Under the pieces are notes generated by a model. It was not told the origin of the DNA. It saw only the letters and a list, made by a program, of their open reading frames with translations, and made no database searches. Position numbers and translations under genes: made by a program. Shown piece by piece: positions 53,084-62,038 of a stretch of DNA of 64,000 nt. Origin of the DNA: Nitratireductor soli. Lineage in GTDB: Bacteria > Pseudomonadota > Alphaproteobacteria > Rhizobiales > Rhizobiaceae. Position 1 is the first letter of the stretch. Every line of letters begins with the position of its first letter. The stretch is taken from the NCBI RefSeq assembly GCF_001050155.1, contig NZ_LFVY01000003.1, positions 1 to 64,000 of the forward strand, read 5' to 3'.

Positions 53084-53720
53084 ACCGTAGGTTCAGTGCT
53101 GGCGTACGCAGGCGGAATGCGTGCTCCGCAGCGGATCGACCCCCACACCGCCAGGCGGCGCGGACCGGCAAACCGTTACGACAACGTAAACCGATTCGCC
53201 GTGATACGGCGAGTGGCCTACGCCTGGGGGCGAAGATACGCCTTCCATACGAACGCAATACAACGAACACGGCAATCGCCGGCAGCCGCTAGTAACATCC
53301 TTGCCGCGTGGTTACGCCGATTTCACTTGATCGCCGCCAACACCGTAACTATTGGCGCTGAGGGTCGGTCTGGCGTCAAGAAATTTTTGGTTAACAAAGG
53401 GTTAACGGCGGCAGTTCGCATCGAGCGCCGTCACAATCGGCGCACCATGCGTGCCCCAATTCCCGAATGTTTCCACGTGCTTAGGATTGGCGAGCCGCCA
53501 TGCGAGGCTGAAACGTTCGCGGCGATGAAAGTTAATATCCGCCAGCGCCCATCGATAGCTGCCAGCAGCCTTCAACACAAAACCGCCGCGCCGGAAGGTT
53601 CTTTGCCGGTTGACGAACAGAATCACCGGCGGGGAGGGGAGGGGAGGGGTGCGCACTTGCCAATCCCCGCCGATTGCGATCCAGTCGTCACCAATCGATG
53701 ACCAGCGCCAGGAGGCAGGA
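53084..53720. other. Gene-free region upstream of repA with dyads and a G-run motif
   Basis: No supported gene. It holds a perfect hairpin TCGCCGT-GAT-ACGGCGA (53196-53212) and two GTTAAC sites 11 bases apart (53390-53395, 53401-53406). At 53631-53649 there is GGGGAGGGGAGGGGAGGGG, four runs of four G with single-A loops. The repA promoter and the promoter of the DUF4139 gene must both lie here. Confidence 0.5.
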
Positions 53721-55733
53721 ATGAAGACCGTCACGAAGGCATCTCTGGCGACGACGCGGGCGGCGATGCTGTGCGCCACGGTCGCGGCACCGTTGATCGC
53801 CGGCCCGGCCGGCGCGGTGGATGCACCCACCAGCGCAGTCGAGGCGATCACGCTGTCGTCTGGCGGCCTTGCTGAAATCAATCGCGGCGCGCGCGTCGAC
53901 GGTGCCGGCACGCTGGCCATCGACGTGCCGCTCGAACAGGTCGACGATATCCTCAAGAGCCTCGTCGTGCGCGATCCCTCGGGAACCGTCGGTGGCTTGA
54001 CGCTCGACGGATTGTCGCCGGTCGAGGAAACATTCCGCCGCCTGCCGTTCCGGCCGGAGACGATGGGTTCCCTGCCGGAGCTGGCCGCCTCGCTGCAGGG
54101 CGTGCCGGTTCGCGCCACATCCGGCGGGCGGACCGTCGAAGGCACCGTGCTCGGTGTCGGCAGCGAACGACACGGCACGGGCGATGACGCCACCACAGAG
54201 CGGACCCTGTCCGTCATGACCGAGACCGGCCAGGTCGAGGCGCTGCGGCTTGGAACGGACACCGTCTTCGAGATTCTCGATGCGGCAATGCGCGACAAAT
54301 TGCGCGAGGCTGCGGAGGTCAGCGGCCGCGGGCGCATGGATGATGTGCGACGGATTTCCATCGCGCTCGAAGGCGACGGCGCGCGCGACGTGGGCATCTC
54401 CTACGTCGTGCCGGCGCCTGTCTGGAAGACCGCTTATCGCCTGGTGTCGCAAGAGGGCGGCGCGGCGCGGCTGCAGGCATGGGCGGTGATCGAGAATGCC
54501 ACGGGCGAGGATTGGCGCGATGTCGCCATCACCCTGTCCTCCGGCGCACCGGTGACGCTCGCCCAGCGCCTGCATCAGCGCTATTGGCACGAGCGCCCGC
54601 AAGTGCCGGTGACCGCCGGCAGCACGACGCCGCCCCGCCTCGACAATGCCGCCGGCATGGATGCCGAGTTCGCCCAGGACGCGATGGGCGGAGCGCGCCG
54701 GCAGAAGCGGGCGCTCGCCATGGCGCCCGCACCGACGATGGCCATGGAAGCGCAGCTCGCGGCACCTTCCGGCGCGGTCACCAGCCAGGAAGGGCAGACG
54801 ACGGCCACTTATCGCCTGCCGTTCCCCGTCGCGCTGAAGGCAGGGCAGACGCTCTCCCTGCCGTTCATCGATGCCGAGGTGCCGGCCGAGCAGGTTTCCG
54901 TCTTCCAGCCGGAACGCGGCGACATCCATCCGGTCGCCGCCCTGTTCCTCGAAAACAAGACAGAGGCGAGCCTGCCGCCCGGCATCCTCACGGTCTATGA
55001 CCAGCGCGACGGATATGTCGGCGACGCTCAGCTTGCCGGCGTCCCCGGCGGCGAAAGCCGCATGGTCAGCTTCGCCGCCGACCGCAAAGTGGAGGTCACC
55101 ACGCAAACGGAGCCGCAGGAGATTGTCGGCAAGATCGCCGTCGCCGACGGCGTCCTGCGCGCCACCTCACTCTCGCGCCTGACCACCACATACGCGATCA
55201 AGGGCGCGGCCGACGCGCCGCGCACCGTCATCGTCGAACATCCGCGGCGCGACGGCTGGCGCGTCACGTCGGAGGCGCTGGCGTCGTCGACGCCGACGCA
55301 TCATCGGCTTCGCGTCAATGTGGAGACGGGCGGCACCGCCGAAATCGAGGTCACCGCCGAGCGCAGCCGCACGGACGCCTTCGCGCTGGTCGATGCGGAC
55401 GCCGAAGCGCTGTTCGGCTGGGCCGGCGCCGCCGCCGATCCCGGGACAGCGACCAAGCTCGGCGAACTTGCCGAGTTGCGCCGCCGCGCGGTCCGAGCCG
55501 AACTGGAAATGCAGGACATCGAAGAAGCGATCACCCGGACGGCAGGCGATCAGGCGCGCATCCGCGACAACCTTGCCGCGGCTCCAAGTGACAGCACGCT
55601 TTCCAAGCGTTATCTCGCCATGCTGGAGAAGACCGAAGACGACATCGCCACCCTGGCCGGACGTCGCGAGACAGCCGAGACGCAGTACAAGGCGCTGCAG
55701 AACGAGGTGAGGGACTTCATCCGCACATTCTGA
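53721..55733 (+). CDS. DUF4139-domain exported protein
   Basis: 670 residues from the ATG at 53721 (AGGAGG upstream). A signal peptide (MKTVTKASLATTRAAML... to AVDA near 33) sends it to the periplasm. An N-terminal domain (about 35-215) is followed by a DUF4139/mucoidy-inhibitor-like domain (ISYVVPAPVWKTAYRLVS, WAVIENATGEDWRDVAITLS). A C-terminal coiled coil (about 585-670) is rich in Arg/Glu and has EKTEDDIATLAGRRETAET. Function is unknown. It is monocistronic; the next gene is convergent. Confidence 0.8.
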   Translation: MKTVTKASLATTRAAMLCATVAAPLIAGPAGAVDAPTSAVEAITLSSGGLAEINRGARVDGAGTLAIDVPLEQVDDILKSLVVRDPSGTVGGLTLDGLSPVEETFRRLPFRPETMGSLPELAASLQGVPVRATSGGRTVEGTVLGVGSERHGTGDDATTERTLSVMTETGQVEALRLGTDTVFEILDAAMRDKLREAAEVSGRGRMDDVRRISIALEGDGARDVGISYVVPAPVWKTAYRLVSQEGGAARLQAWAVIENATGEDWRDVAITLSSGAPVTLAQRLHQRYWHERPQVPVTAGSTTPPRLDNAAGMDAEFAQDAMGGARRQKRALAMAPAPTMAMEAQLAAPSGAVTSQEGQTTATYRLPFPVALKAGQTLSLPFIDAEVPAEQVSVFQPERGDIHPVAALFLENKTEASLPPGILTVYDQRDGYVGDAQLAGVPGGESRMVSFAADRKVEVTTQTEPQEIVGKIAVADGVLRATSLSRLTTTYAIKGAADAPRTVIVEHPRRDGWRVTSEALASSTPTHHRLRVNVETGGTAEIEVTAERSRTDAFALVDADAEALFGWAGAAADPGTATKLGELAELRRRAVRAELEMQDIEEAITRTAGDQARIRDNLAAAPSDSTLSKRYLAMLEKTEDDIATLAGRRETAETQYKALQNEVRDFIRTF

Positions 55734-55785
55734 CGGCCGGCCGACATGAGCGGCGAGGCTTGATGCCGATCATTGCATTTGTGCC

Positions 55786-56595
55786 TCAAAACCGGTTGAG
55801 CGCGCCGGCGGCTTCCGCCGCCAGCGGGGCAAAGCGGCGGCAATAGGTTTCGGCATCCCACTCGCTCAGCGAGCCGGCGATGTGGATCGCGCCGAGCGGC
55901 GTGCCGTCGGGCGCCAAAAGCGCCGTGGCGATGGCGATCTCGCCCTGCAGGATTTCCTCCAGTGCCAGGGCGTAGCCGTTCTCACGCGCCTCGCGCACCT
56001 TGGCGCGGATCTTCTCGGGATCGGTGATCGTCTTCGGGGTAATCTCATGCCGGTCCGAGCGGGCGATGATGTCGTCCACTTGGGCGTCACTCAGATGCGC
56101 CATCACGGCACGGCCGCCCGAGGTGCAATAGATCGGCACGCTTTGGCCGACCAGCGTGGCGAAAAATGTCTCGCGCTTGCTCTGCAGGCGCGCCGCATAG
56201 ACGAGCCGCAACCCGTCACGCAGGCTGAGATCGACGCGCTCGCGCACGGTGCGACGCAGTTCCATAAGCACCGGTGAAGCCCGCGCCACCAGCGGGTTGA
56301 GGCGCAGATAGTCGCGCGTGTGGTCGAGGATGCGAATGCCCGGCACATAGCCGCGATCGTCCGCATCGCGCTGAATGTAGCCCAGTTGGCGCAGCGTGTG
56401 GACAACGCGCTGCGCAGCACTCTTGCCCATGCCGCTCATCGAGGCGATCTCGTTCAAAGTGAGCGGCTTTCCCGTGTCGTGGAAGGCGGAAAGCAGCTGC
56501 ATGGCGCGGGCGATCGCCTGCACGAACAACGGGTCGCCATCATCGACGCTGGTTGCCGGTGGCACGCCGTATTCGGCTCTTTGCACATATCGCAA
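55786..56595 (-). CDS. IclR-family transcriptional regulator
   Basis: 269 residues. The start is a TTG at 56595 with GGAGG 6 bases upstream. N-terminal winged helix (PLTLNEIASMSGMGKSAAQR then VVHTLRQLGYI), C-terminal effector domain (about 105-265; GQSVPIYCTSGGRAVMA, LLAPDGTPLGAIHIAGSLSE). Divergent from the M81 peptidase/peptide importer operon, which it probably regulates through the two palindromes in the shared gap. Confidence 0.92.
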   Translation of the reverse strand: MRYVQRAEYGVPPATSVDDGDPLFVQAIARAMQLLSAFHDTGKPLTLNEIASMSGMGKSAAQRVVHTLRQLGYIQRDADDRGYVPGIRILDHTRDYLRLNPLVARASPVLMELRRTVRERVDLSLRDGLRLVYAARLQSKRETFFATLVGQSVPIYCTSGGRAVMAHLSDAQVDDIIARSDRHEITPKTITDPEKIRAKVREARENGYALALEEILQGEIAIATALLAPDGTPLGAIHIAGSLSEWDAETYCRRFAPLAAEAAGALNRF

Positions 56596-56639
56596 GCCGC
56601 ACCTCCAAAAACCGTTTGACTCATCAACCGTAGCACACT

Positions 56640-56677
56640 TATCGTATTAACGATACAAATGTATCGCTCAGCGATAC
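56640..56677. promoter_or_regulatory. Two related palindromes, candidate IclR-type operators
   Basis: TATCGT-ATTA-ACGATA (56640-56655) and GTATCGCT-C-AGCGATAC (56661-56677), both perfect dyads with a TATCG core and centres about 21-22 bases apart, so on the same helix face. They lie between the divergent IclR gene and the peptidase operon. Confidence 0.6.
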
Positions 56678-56785
56678 TTTGCCTTTCACCCTATCACGCA
56701 TTTTTCGGGCGTCGACCCGAAAACGGCGTTTGTGCAGAGACGGTAGCCTTCGCATGCAGCAACGCATCGCAATTAGGGGAATGGA

Positions 56786-58315
56786 ATGACAAAGCGGGTG
56801 GCGTTGGCCGGGTTCCTGCATGAAACCAACACCTTCGCGCCGTCCAAAGCGACCTATGCGCAGTTCGAGCAGGGCGGTGGTTACCTGCCGATCTCGCGCG
56901 GGGCGGAAATCCTGGCGCGCTGCCCGGGGGTCAATCTCGGCATTTCCGGCGCCGTTGCGCATGGCGAGAAGTCCGGCTGGGACATGGTGCCCGTGCTATG
57001 GACCGGCGCCATTCCCTCGGCCCATGTGACGCGCGACGCCTATGAGCGGATCGCCGGCGAGATCGTCGACGGCATCGCCGCGGCCGGCCGGCTCGACGGC
57101 ATCTGCCTCGATCTGCATGGCGCCATGGTCGCCGAGCACCTGGACGACGGCGAGGGCGAGTTGATCGCCCGCGTGCGCCAGGCGGTGGGACCGGACGTGC
57201 CGATTGCCGTCAGCCTCGATCTGCATGGCAATACGACACGGCAAATGGTCGACGCCGCCGACCTGCTCGTCGCCTTCCGCACCTACCCGCACATCGACAT
57301 GGCCGAAACCGGCCGCCGCGCGGCCGAGGGTTTAGACCGGCTGATGGTGCGCGGCAGACCCTTCGCCAAGGCGTTCCGGCGGCTGCCCTATCTGACCTCC
57401 ATTCCCTGGCAATGCACTTTCATCGAGCCGGCCAAGAGCCTTTACGCAGAAGTGGCGGCGCTCGAGACCGGCGACATCGCCAGCATGTCCTACTGGATGG
57501 GCTTTCCCGCCGCCGACATCGAGGAGTGCGGCCAGACCGTGCTGGCCTATGGCGAGACACAGGAGGCCGCCGACCGTGCCGCAGAACATCTTTATGCGCG
57601 CGTCATGGCGAGCGAGAGCGCCTTTGCCGGGCGGGCCTATCAGCCTGATGAGGGCGTGCTGGAGGCGATGCGAATCGCTCAAGGCGCCAACCGCCCGGTG
57701 GTCATCGCCGACACGCAGGACAATCCCGGCGCCGGCGGCGATTCCAACACCACCGGCATGCTGCGCGCATTGCTGCGCAACGGCGCCCAAAACGCCGCGC
57801 TCGGCATGCTGGTCGACCCGGATGCGGCGCGCGCCGCCCATGACGCGGGAGAGGGGGCCGAAATCGATATCGCCCTCGGAGGACAGTCAGGTGTTTCGGG
57901 CGACGTGCCCCTGGCGGCAACGTTCCGCGTCGAAAAATTGTCGAACGGCGATCTGCATGCCACCGGCCCCTATTATGGCGGCACCCACATGAATGTCGGC
58001 CGGTCCGCCTGTCTGTCTGTCGGCGGCGTCAGGATCGTCGTCGCCAGTCACAAGGCGCAGATGGCCGATCTCGCCATGTACCGTTTCGTCGGCATCGAAC
58101 CGACGGAAATGGCGATCCTGGTCAACAAGAGCTCCGTACATTTCCGCGCCGATTTCGATCCCATCGCCGAAACCGTACTGGTCTGTACCGCGCCCGGCCC
58201 GATGCCGCTCGATGCGGCCGACCTGCCGTGGACCAAGCTCGCCGACGGGATGCGCCTTTCGCCCAACGGCCCGGTCTTCCGCCGCGCCGCCGCGCGTCAA
58301 CAGATGGAGGCCTGA
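56786..58315 (+). CDS. M81-family metallopeptidase (MlrC-like)
   Basis: 509 residues. The opening RVALAGFLHETNTFAPSKAT is diagnostic of M81/MlrC proteins. Metal-site motifs CLDLHGAMVAEH near 110 and AVSLDLHGNTT near 145 follow, then ADTQDNPGAGGDSNTTGMLR near 308. MlrC hydrolyses the linear tetrapeptide from microcystin breakdown; most relatives act on other small peptides. No signal peptide, so cytoplasmic. First gene of a rightward operon with a peptide ABC importer and an M20 amidohydrolase, so it probably cleaves the imported compound. Confidence 0.88.
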   Translation: MTKRVALAGFLHETNTFAPSKATYAQFEQGGGYLPISRGAEILARCPGVNLGISGAVAHGEKSGWDMVPVLWTGAIPSAHVTRDAYERIAGEIVDGIAAAGRLDGICLDLHGAMVAEHLDDGEGELIARVRQAVGPDVPIAVSLDLHGNTTRQMVDAADLLVAFRTYPHIDMAETGRRAAEGLDRLMVRGRPFAKAFRRLPYLTSIPWQCTFIEPAKSLYAEVAALETGDIASMSYWMGFPAADIEECGQTVLAYGETQEAADRAAEHLYARVMASESAFAGRAYQPDEGVLEAMRIAQGANRPVVIADTQDNPGAGGDSNTTGMLRALLRNGAQNAALGMLVDPDAARAAHDAGEGAEIDIALGGQSGVSGDVPLAATFRVEKLSNGDLHATGPYYGGTHMNVGRSACLSVGGVRIVVASHKAQMADLAMYRFVGIEPTEMAILVNKSSVHFRADFDPIAETVLVCTAPGPMPLDAADLPWTKLADGMRLSPNGPVFRRAAARQQMEA

Positions 58316-58397
58316 ACGAAACAAGCGCGGCAGGAGAACCGCGATCACCAACGTCACCGAACGCAAGAATTCACCTGTAACAAAAAAAGGGAACATC

Positions 58398-60023
58398 ATG
58401 CTGCGTATTCAGGAGAGACTTCACCACTTCAAGGGGCACGCCCGCGGCGCTACCCTGGGACTGTTAGCCAGCGCGGCGCTGATAAGCGGCGCCGGGTTTG
58501 CAACCTCCGCCATGGCCGAAGGCAAGACCATCACCGCCGTCATGCACTCGGGCCTGCGCGTGCTGGACCCGATCATCACCACGGCCCACATCACCCGCAA
58601 CCACGGCTACATGATCTACGACGTGCTGGTGGCGGTGGATGAGAACTTTGCACCGCAGCCGCAGATGGCCGACTGGACCGTATCCGACGACAATCTCGTC
58701 TACACCTTCACGCTGCGCGACGGCCTGAAGTTCCATGACGGCGCGCCGGTGACAGCCGCCGACGCGGTCGCCTCGCTGCAGCGCTGGAGCAAGAAGGATT
58801 CGGGCGGCCAGTTGATCGCCGACGTCACCGAAAGCCTCGAGGCAAAGGACGACAAGACCATCGTCTGGACCTTGAAGGCGCCATTCCCGGCGCTGCTCGA
58901 CACGGTTGGCAAGCAGTCCGCCGTGCCGCCCTTCATCATGCCGGAGCGCGTGGCCAGCGGCTCGGCCGACGAGGCAATCACCGACTATACAGGCTCCGGT
59001 CCCTTCGTCTTCGTGCAGGACGAGTATCAGCCGGGCGTCTCCGTCACCTACAAGAAATTTGCCGATTATGTGCCGCGCGAGGGCGCCTCGAGCTGGATGG
59101 CCGGCGGCAAGAACGTCATGGTCGATACGGTAAAATGGGTGACCATGCCCGACGCGCAAACAGCCATCAACGCCATCATGTCGGGCGAGATCGACTATAT
59201 CGAGCAGGTGCAGATCGACCTCCTGCCGATCCTGGCGGCCAGCGAGGACGTGACGGTCGAGACGCGCGACGACCTCGGCTACCAGACCATCGGCCGCATG
59301 AACTTCAAGCATCCGCCCTTCGACAATGTGAAGATCCGCCAGGCGGCGCAGATGGCGCTCAGCCAGGAGGACGTGCTCGGCACGCTGATCGGCAATCCCG
59401 ACTACTACAAGGTGTGCGGAGCGATCTTCGGCTGTGGCACGCCGCTCGGCGACGAGTCGGGCTCCGACACGCTGACCTCGGGCGGTGACGTCGAGGGCGC
59501 CAAGAAGCTGCTCCAGGAAGCCGGTTATGACAACACACCGATCGTCCTGATGCAGCCGACCGACGTCGTCAGCCTGACGGCACAGCCCGTGGTCGCCGCC
59601 CAGGCGCTGCGCAATGCCGGCTTCAACGTCGACATGCAGGCGATGGACTGGCAGACCCTGGTGACCCGCCGCGCCAGCCAGGCGACACCCTCCGAGGGCG
59701 GCTGGAACATCTTCTTCACCAACTGGATGGTGCCGGAGATCAACTCGCCGCTGATCAGCCCGATGCTCAATGGACGCGGCGACAATGCCTGGTTCGGCTG
59801 GCCACAGGACGATACGATCGAGGCGCTGCGCGCCGAGTTCATCGCCGCCGACACGCCGGAGAAGCAGAAGGAGGTGGCGGTCAAGATCCAGCAGCACACG
59901 CTGGAGAGCGTGCTCTACGTGCCGCTCGGCCAATATACCTCGCCGCAGGCGCGCAGCAACAAGCTGACCAACATGATCCCGTCGCCGGTACCGGTGTTCT
60001 GGAACATCGAGAAGGCTGACTGA
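58398..60023 (+). CDS. Peptide ABC transporter binding protein (family 5)
   Basis: 541 residues from the ATG at 58398 (AAGGGA upstream). Signal peptide to about residue 41 (SAMA-EGK). Family-5 signatures: YTFTLRDGLKFHDGAPVTAA near 115, YTGSGPFVF near 200, FDNVKIRQAAQMALSQED near 310. It delivers oligopeptide- or amide-type ligands to the following permeases. It is 82 bases after the M81 gene. Confidence 0.92.
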   Translation: MLRIQERLHHFKGHARGATLGLLASAALISGAGFATSAMAEGKTITAVMHSGLRVLDPIITTAHITRNHGYMIYDVLVAVDENFAPQPQMADWTVSDDNLVYTFTLRDGLKFHDGAPVTAADAVASLQRWSKKDSGGQLIADVTESLEAKDDKTIVWTLKAPFPALLDTVGKQSAVPPFIMPERVASGSADEAITDYTGSGPFVFVQDEYQPGVSVTYKKFADYVPREGASSWMAGGKNVMVDTVKWVTMPDAQTAINAIMSGEIDYIEQVQIDLLPILAASEDVTVETRDDLGYQTIGRMNFKHPPFDNVKIRQAAQMALSQEDVLGTLIGNPDYYKVCGAIFGCGTPLGDESGSDTLTSGGDVEGAKKLLQEAGYDNTPIVLMQPTDVVSLTAQPVVAAQALRNAGFNVDMQAMDWQTLVTRRASQATPSEGGWNIFFTNWMVPEINSPLISPMLNGRGDNAWFGWPQDDTIEALRAEFIAADTPEKQKEVAVKIQQHTLESVLYVPLGQYTSPQARSNKLTNMIPSPVPVFWNIEKAD

Positions 60024-60064
60024 GGGAAAAGGAGGCGGGCGCAAGTTCGGAACTGCCGGCGCCG

Positions 60065-60104
60065 CCCCTCACCCTAACCCTCTCCCCGTAAACGGGGAGA
60101 GGGG
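60065..60104. repeat. REP-like intergenic palindrome
   Basis: CCCTCTCCCCG pairs with CGGGGAGAGGG (60078-60103, 4-base loop), preceded by CCCCTCACCCTAAC. This is a common dispersed intergenic element of Rhizobiales genomes. It sits between the binding-protein gene and the first permease gene, where it may stabilise or attenuate the mRNA. Confidence 0.7.
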
Positions 60105-60210
60105 CACGCCAACATTGCCACCCCGTTCGTCTAACCGTTTGCGGGAAGAAGATGCCGGCAGGCGGATGAGGGGCAACACCGACATCTGAAAACCAGGGGC
60201 ACAGCACCCA

Positions 60211-61152
60211 ATGCTAGGTTACATCATCCGACGCATCCTGGCCGTCATCCCGGTCATGGTCATCGTCGCCGTCTTCGTCTTCCTGCTGCTCAGGCTGACG
60301 CCAGGCGACCCGGCGGCGATCATCGCCGGCGATATGGCGACCCCCGCCCAGCTCGAACGCATCCGCACCTCGCTCGGCCTGTCGGATCCACTGCACGTGC
60401 AGTTCGTCACCTGGGTCGGGCTGCTCTTGAAGGGCGAGCTCGGCACCTCGCTGATCTCCAACACGCCGGTGACGCAGATGATCGGCCAGCGCATCTGGCC
60501 GACCTTCAACATCGCCGTCATGACCATCATCCTGTCCGTCGTCATCGCCGTGCCGATGGGCGTCATTGCTGCCTGGCGGCACCGCACCTGGGTCGATTAT
60601 GCGGTGATGGCCTTTTCCGTCCTCGGCTTCTCGATCCCTGTCTTCGTCATCGGTTATCTGTTCATCCAGGTCTTTTCCATCGAGTTGCGCTGGCTTCCCG
60701 TACAGGGCTACGCGGCGCCGACGGACGGGTTCGGCAAGTTCCTGGCGCGCGCCATCCTGCCGTGCCTGACGCTCGCCACCATCTACGTGGCGCTGATCGC
60801 CCGCATGACGCGCGCCTCGATGCTCGAGGTGCTCGGCGAGGATTACATCCGCACCGCACGCGCCAAGGGCGTCAAGGAAACCGTCGTCCTGTTCCGCCAC
60901 GCGCTGAGAAACGCCGCCGTGCCGATCATGACCATCATCGGCACTGGTTTCGCCCTTCTCATCGGCGGCGTCGTGGTGACGGAAAGCGTGTTCAACATTC
61001 CCGGCGTCGGCCGGCTCACGGTCGACGCCATCCTGGCGCGCGACTATCCCGTCATCCAGGGCATGATCCTTCTCACCAGCGGGCTTTACGTGTTCATCAA
61101 CCTGGTCATCGACCTGTCCTACACCTTCTTCGACCCGAGGATCCGCTACTGA
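60211..61152 (+). CDS. Peptide ABC transporter permease, DppB type
   Basis: 313 residues, six membrane helices. N-terminal MLGYIIRRILAVIPVMVIVA and RLTPGDPAAIIAGD are typical of DppB. EAA loop: EDYIRTARAKGVKETVVLFR then HALRNAAVP. Its stop overlaps the start of the DppC-type gene (TGATG). Confidence 0.93.
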   Translation: MLGYIIRRILAVIPVMVIVAVFVFLLLRLTPGDPAAIIAGDMATPAQLERIRTSLGLSDPLHVQFVTWVGLLLKGELGTSLISNTPVTQMIGQRIWPTFNIAVMTIILSVVIAVPMGVIAAWRHRTWVDYAVMAFSVLGFSIPVFVIGYLFIQVFSIELRWLPVQGYAAPTDGFGKFLARAILPCLTLATIYVALIARMTRASMLEVLGEDYIRTARAKGVKETVVLFRHALRNAAVPIMTIIGTGFALLIGGVVVTESVFNIPGVGRLTVDAILARDYPVIQGMILLTSGLYVFINLVIDLSYTFFDPRIRY

Positions 61153-62036
61153 TGACCGCCACCCCACAACCCGCAGCCCGCCTGCAATGGCTGTTCGGCG
61201 CCATCGCCCTGCCACGGGGCTGGCGTATCGGCGCCGGGCCGATCATCGCCGCAATCGTGCTTTTCGTCATCGTCCTGGCAGCGCTTGCCGCCCCGCTGTT
61301 CGTGCCGCACGACCCGATGGCCATGGACGCGTTGCAGCGGCTGAAAGGCCCGAGCGAAACCTACCTGCTGGGCACTGATGCCTATGGCCGCGACGTGCTG
61401 TCGCGCGTGGTGACGGGCGGGCGCGTCTCGCTGTTCATCGGCATTGGCGCCGCGGTCGTCAGCGTGATGATCGGCCTGATGATCGGCCTCGTCTCCGGCT
61501 TCTTCCGGCTGGCCGACGCCATCATCATGCGCATCATGGACAGCCTGATGGCGATCCCTTCGATCCTGCTCGCCATCGCGCTTGTGGCGCTCAACGGGCC
61601 GAGCATCTGGTCGGTGATGGGCGCCATCACAATTCCCGAAATCCCGCGCGTGGTGCGGCTTGTCCGTTCCGTCGTCCTGTCGGCGCGCGAGGAGCCCTAT
61701 GTGGAAGCGGCGCTCGCCCTCGGCTCGTCCATGCCGAAGATCCTCTGGCAGCACCTGATGCCCAACACGCTGGCACCGCTGATCGTCCAGGGCACCTATA
61801 TCTGCGCCTCGGCAATCCTGACGGAGGCCATCCTGTCCTTCCTCGGCGCCGGCGTTTCGACAGAAATCCCCACCTGGGGCAACATCATGGCGGAGGGGCG
61901 GGTCTATTTCCAGCTCAAGCCGTCGCTGATCTTCTGGCCCGGCCTGATGCTGTCGCTGTGCATCCTGTCGATCAACCTGCTCGGCGACACGGCGCGCGAT
62001 CTGCTCGACCCGCGCCTGAAGAAGCGGGAGGGGTGA
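61152..62036 (+). CDS. Peptide ABC transporter permease, DppC type
   Basis: 294 residues from the ATG overlapping the previous stop. LLGTDAYGRDVLSRVVTGGR is the DppC/OppC signature, and EEPYVEAALALGSSMPKILW the EAA loop; six helices. It pairs with the DppB-type permease to form the channel. Confidence 0.93.
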   Translation: MTATPQPAARLQWLFGAIALPRGWRIGAGPIIAAIVLFVIVLAALAAPLFVPHDPMAMDALQRLKGPSETYLLGTDAYGRDVLSRVVTGGRVSLFIGIGAAVVSVMIGLMIGLVSGFFRLADAIIMRIMDSLMAIPSILLAIALVALNGPSIWSVMGAITIPEIPRVVRLVRSVVLSAREEPYVEAALALGSSMPKILWQHLMPNTLAPLIVQGTYICASAILTEAILSFLGAGVSTEIPTWGNIMAEGRVYFQLKPSLIFWPGLMLSLCILSINLLGDTARDLLDPRLKKREG

Positions 62037-62038
62037 CC

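Noticed and set aside
51709-53148. Longer repA starting at 53148
   Set aside because: The extension would run across the parS-like site and is unconserved in appearance. The ATG at 53028 has a good GAGGAG ribosome site and gives the family's usual length.
58464-60044. A 526-codon open frame on the - strand
   Set aside because: It is antisense to the family-5 binding protein and has no domain or ribosome site. Shadow frame.
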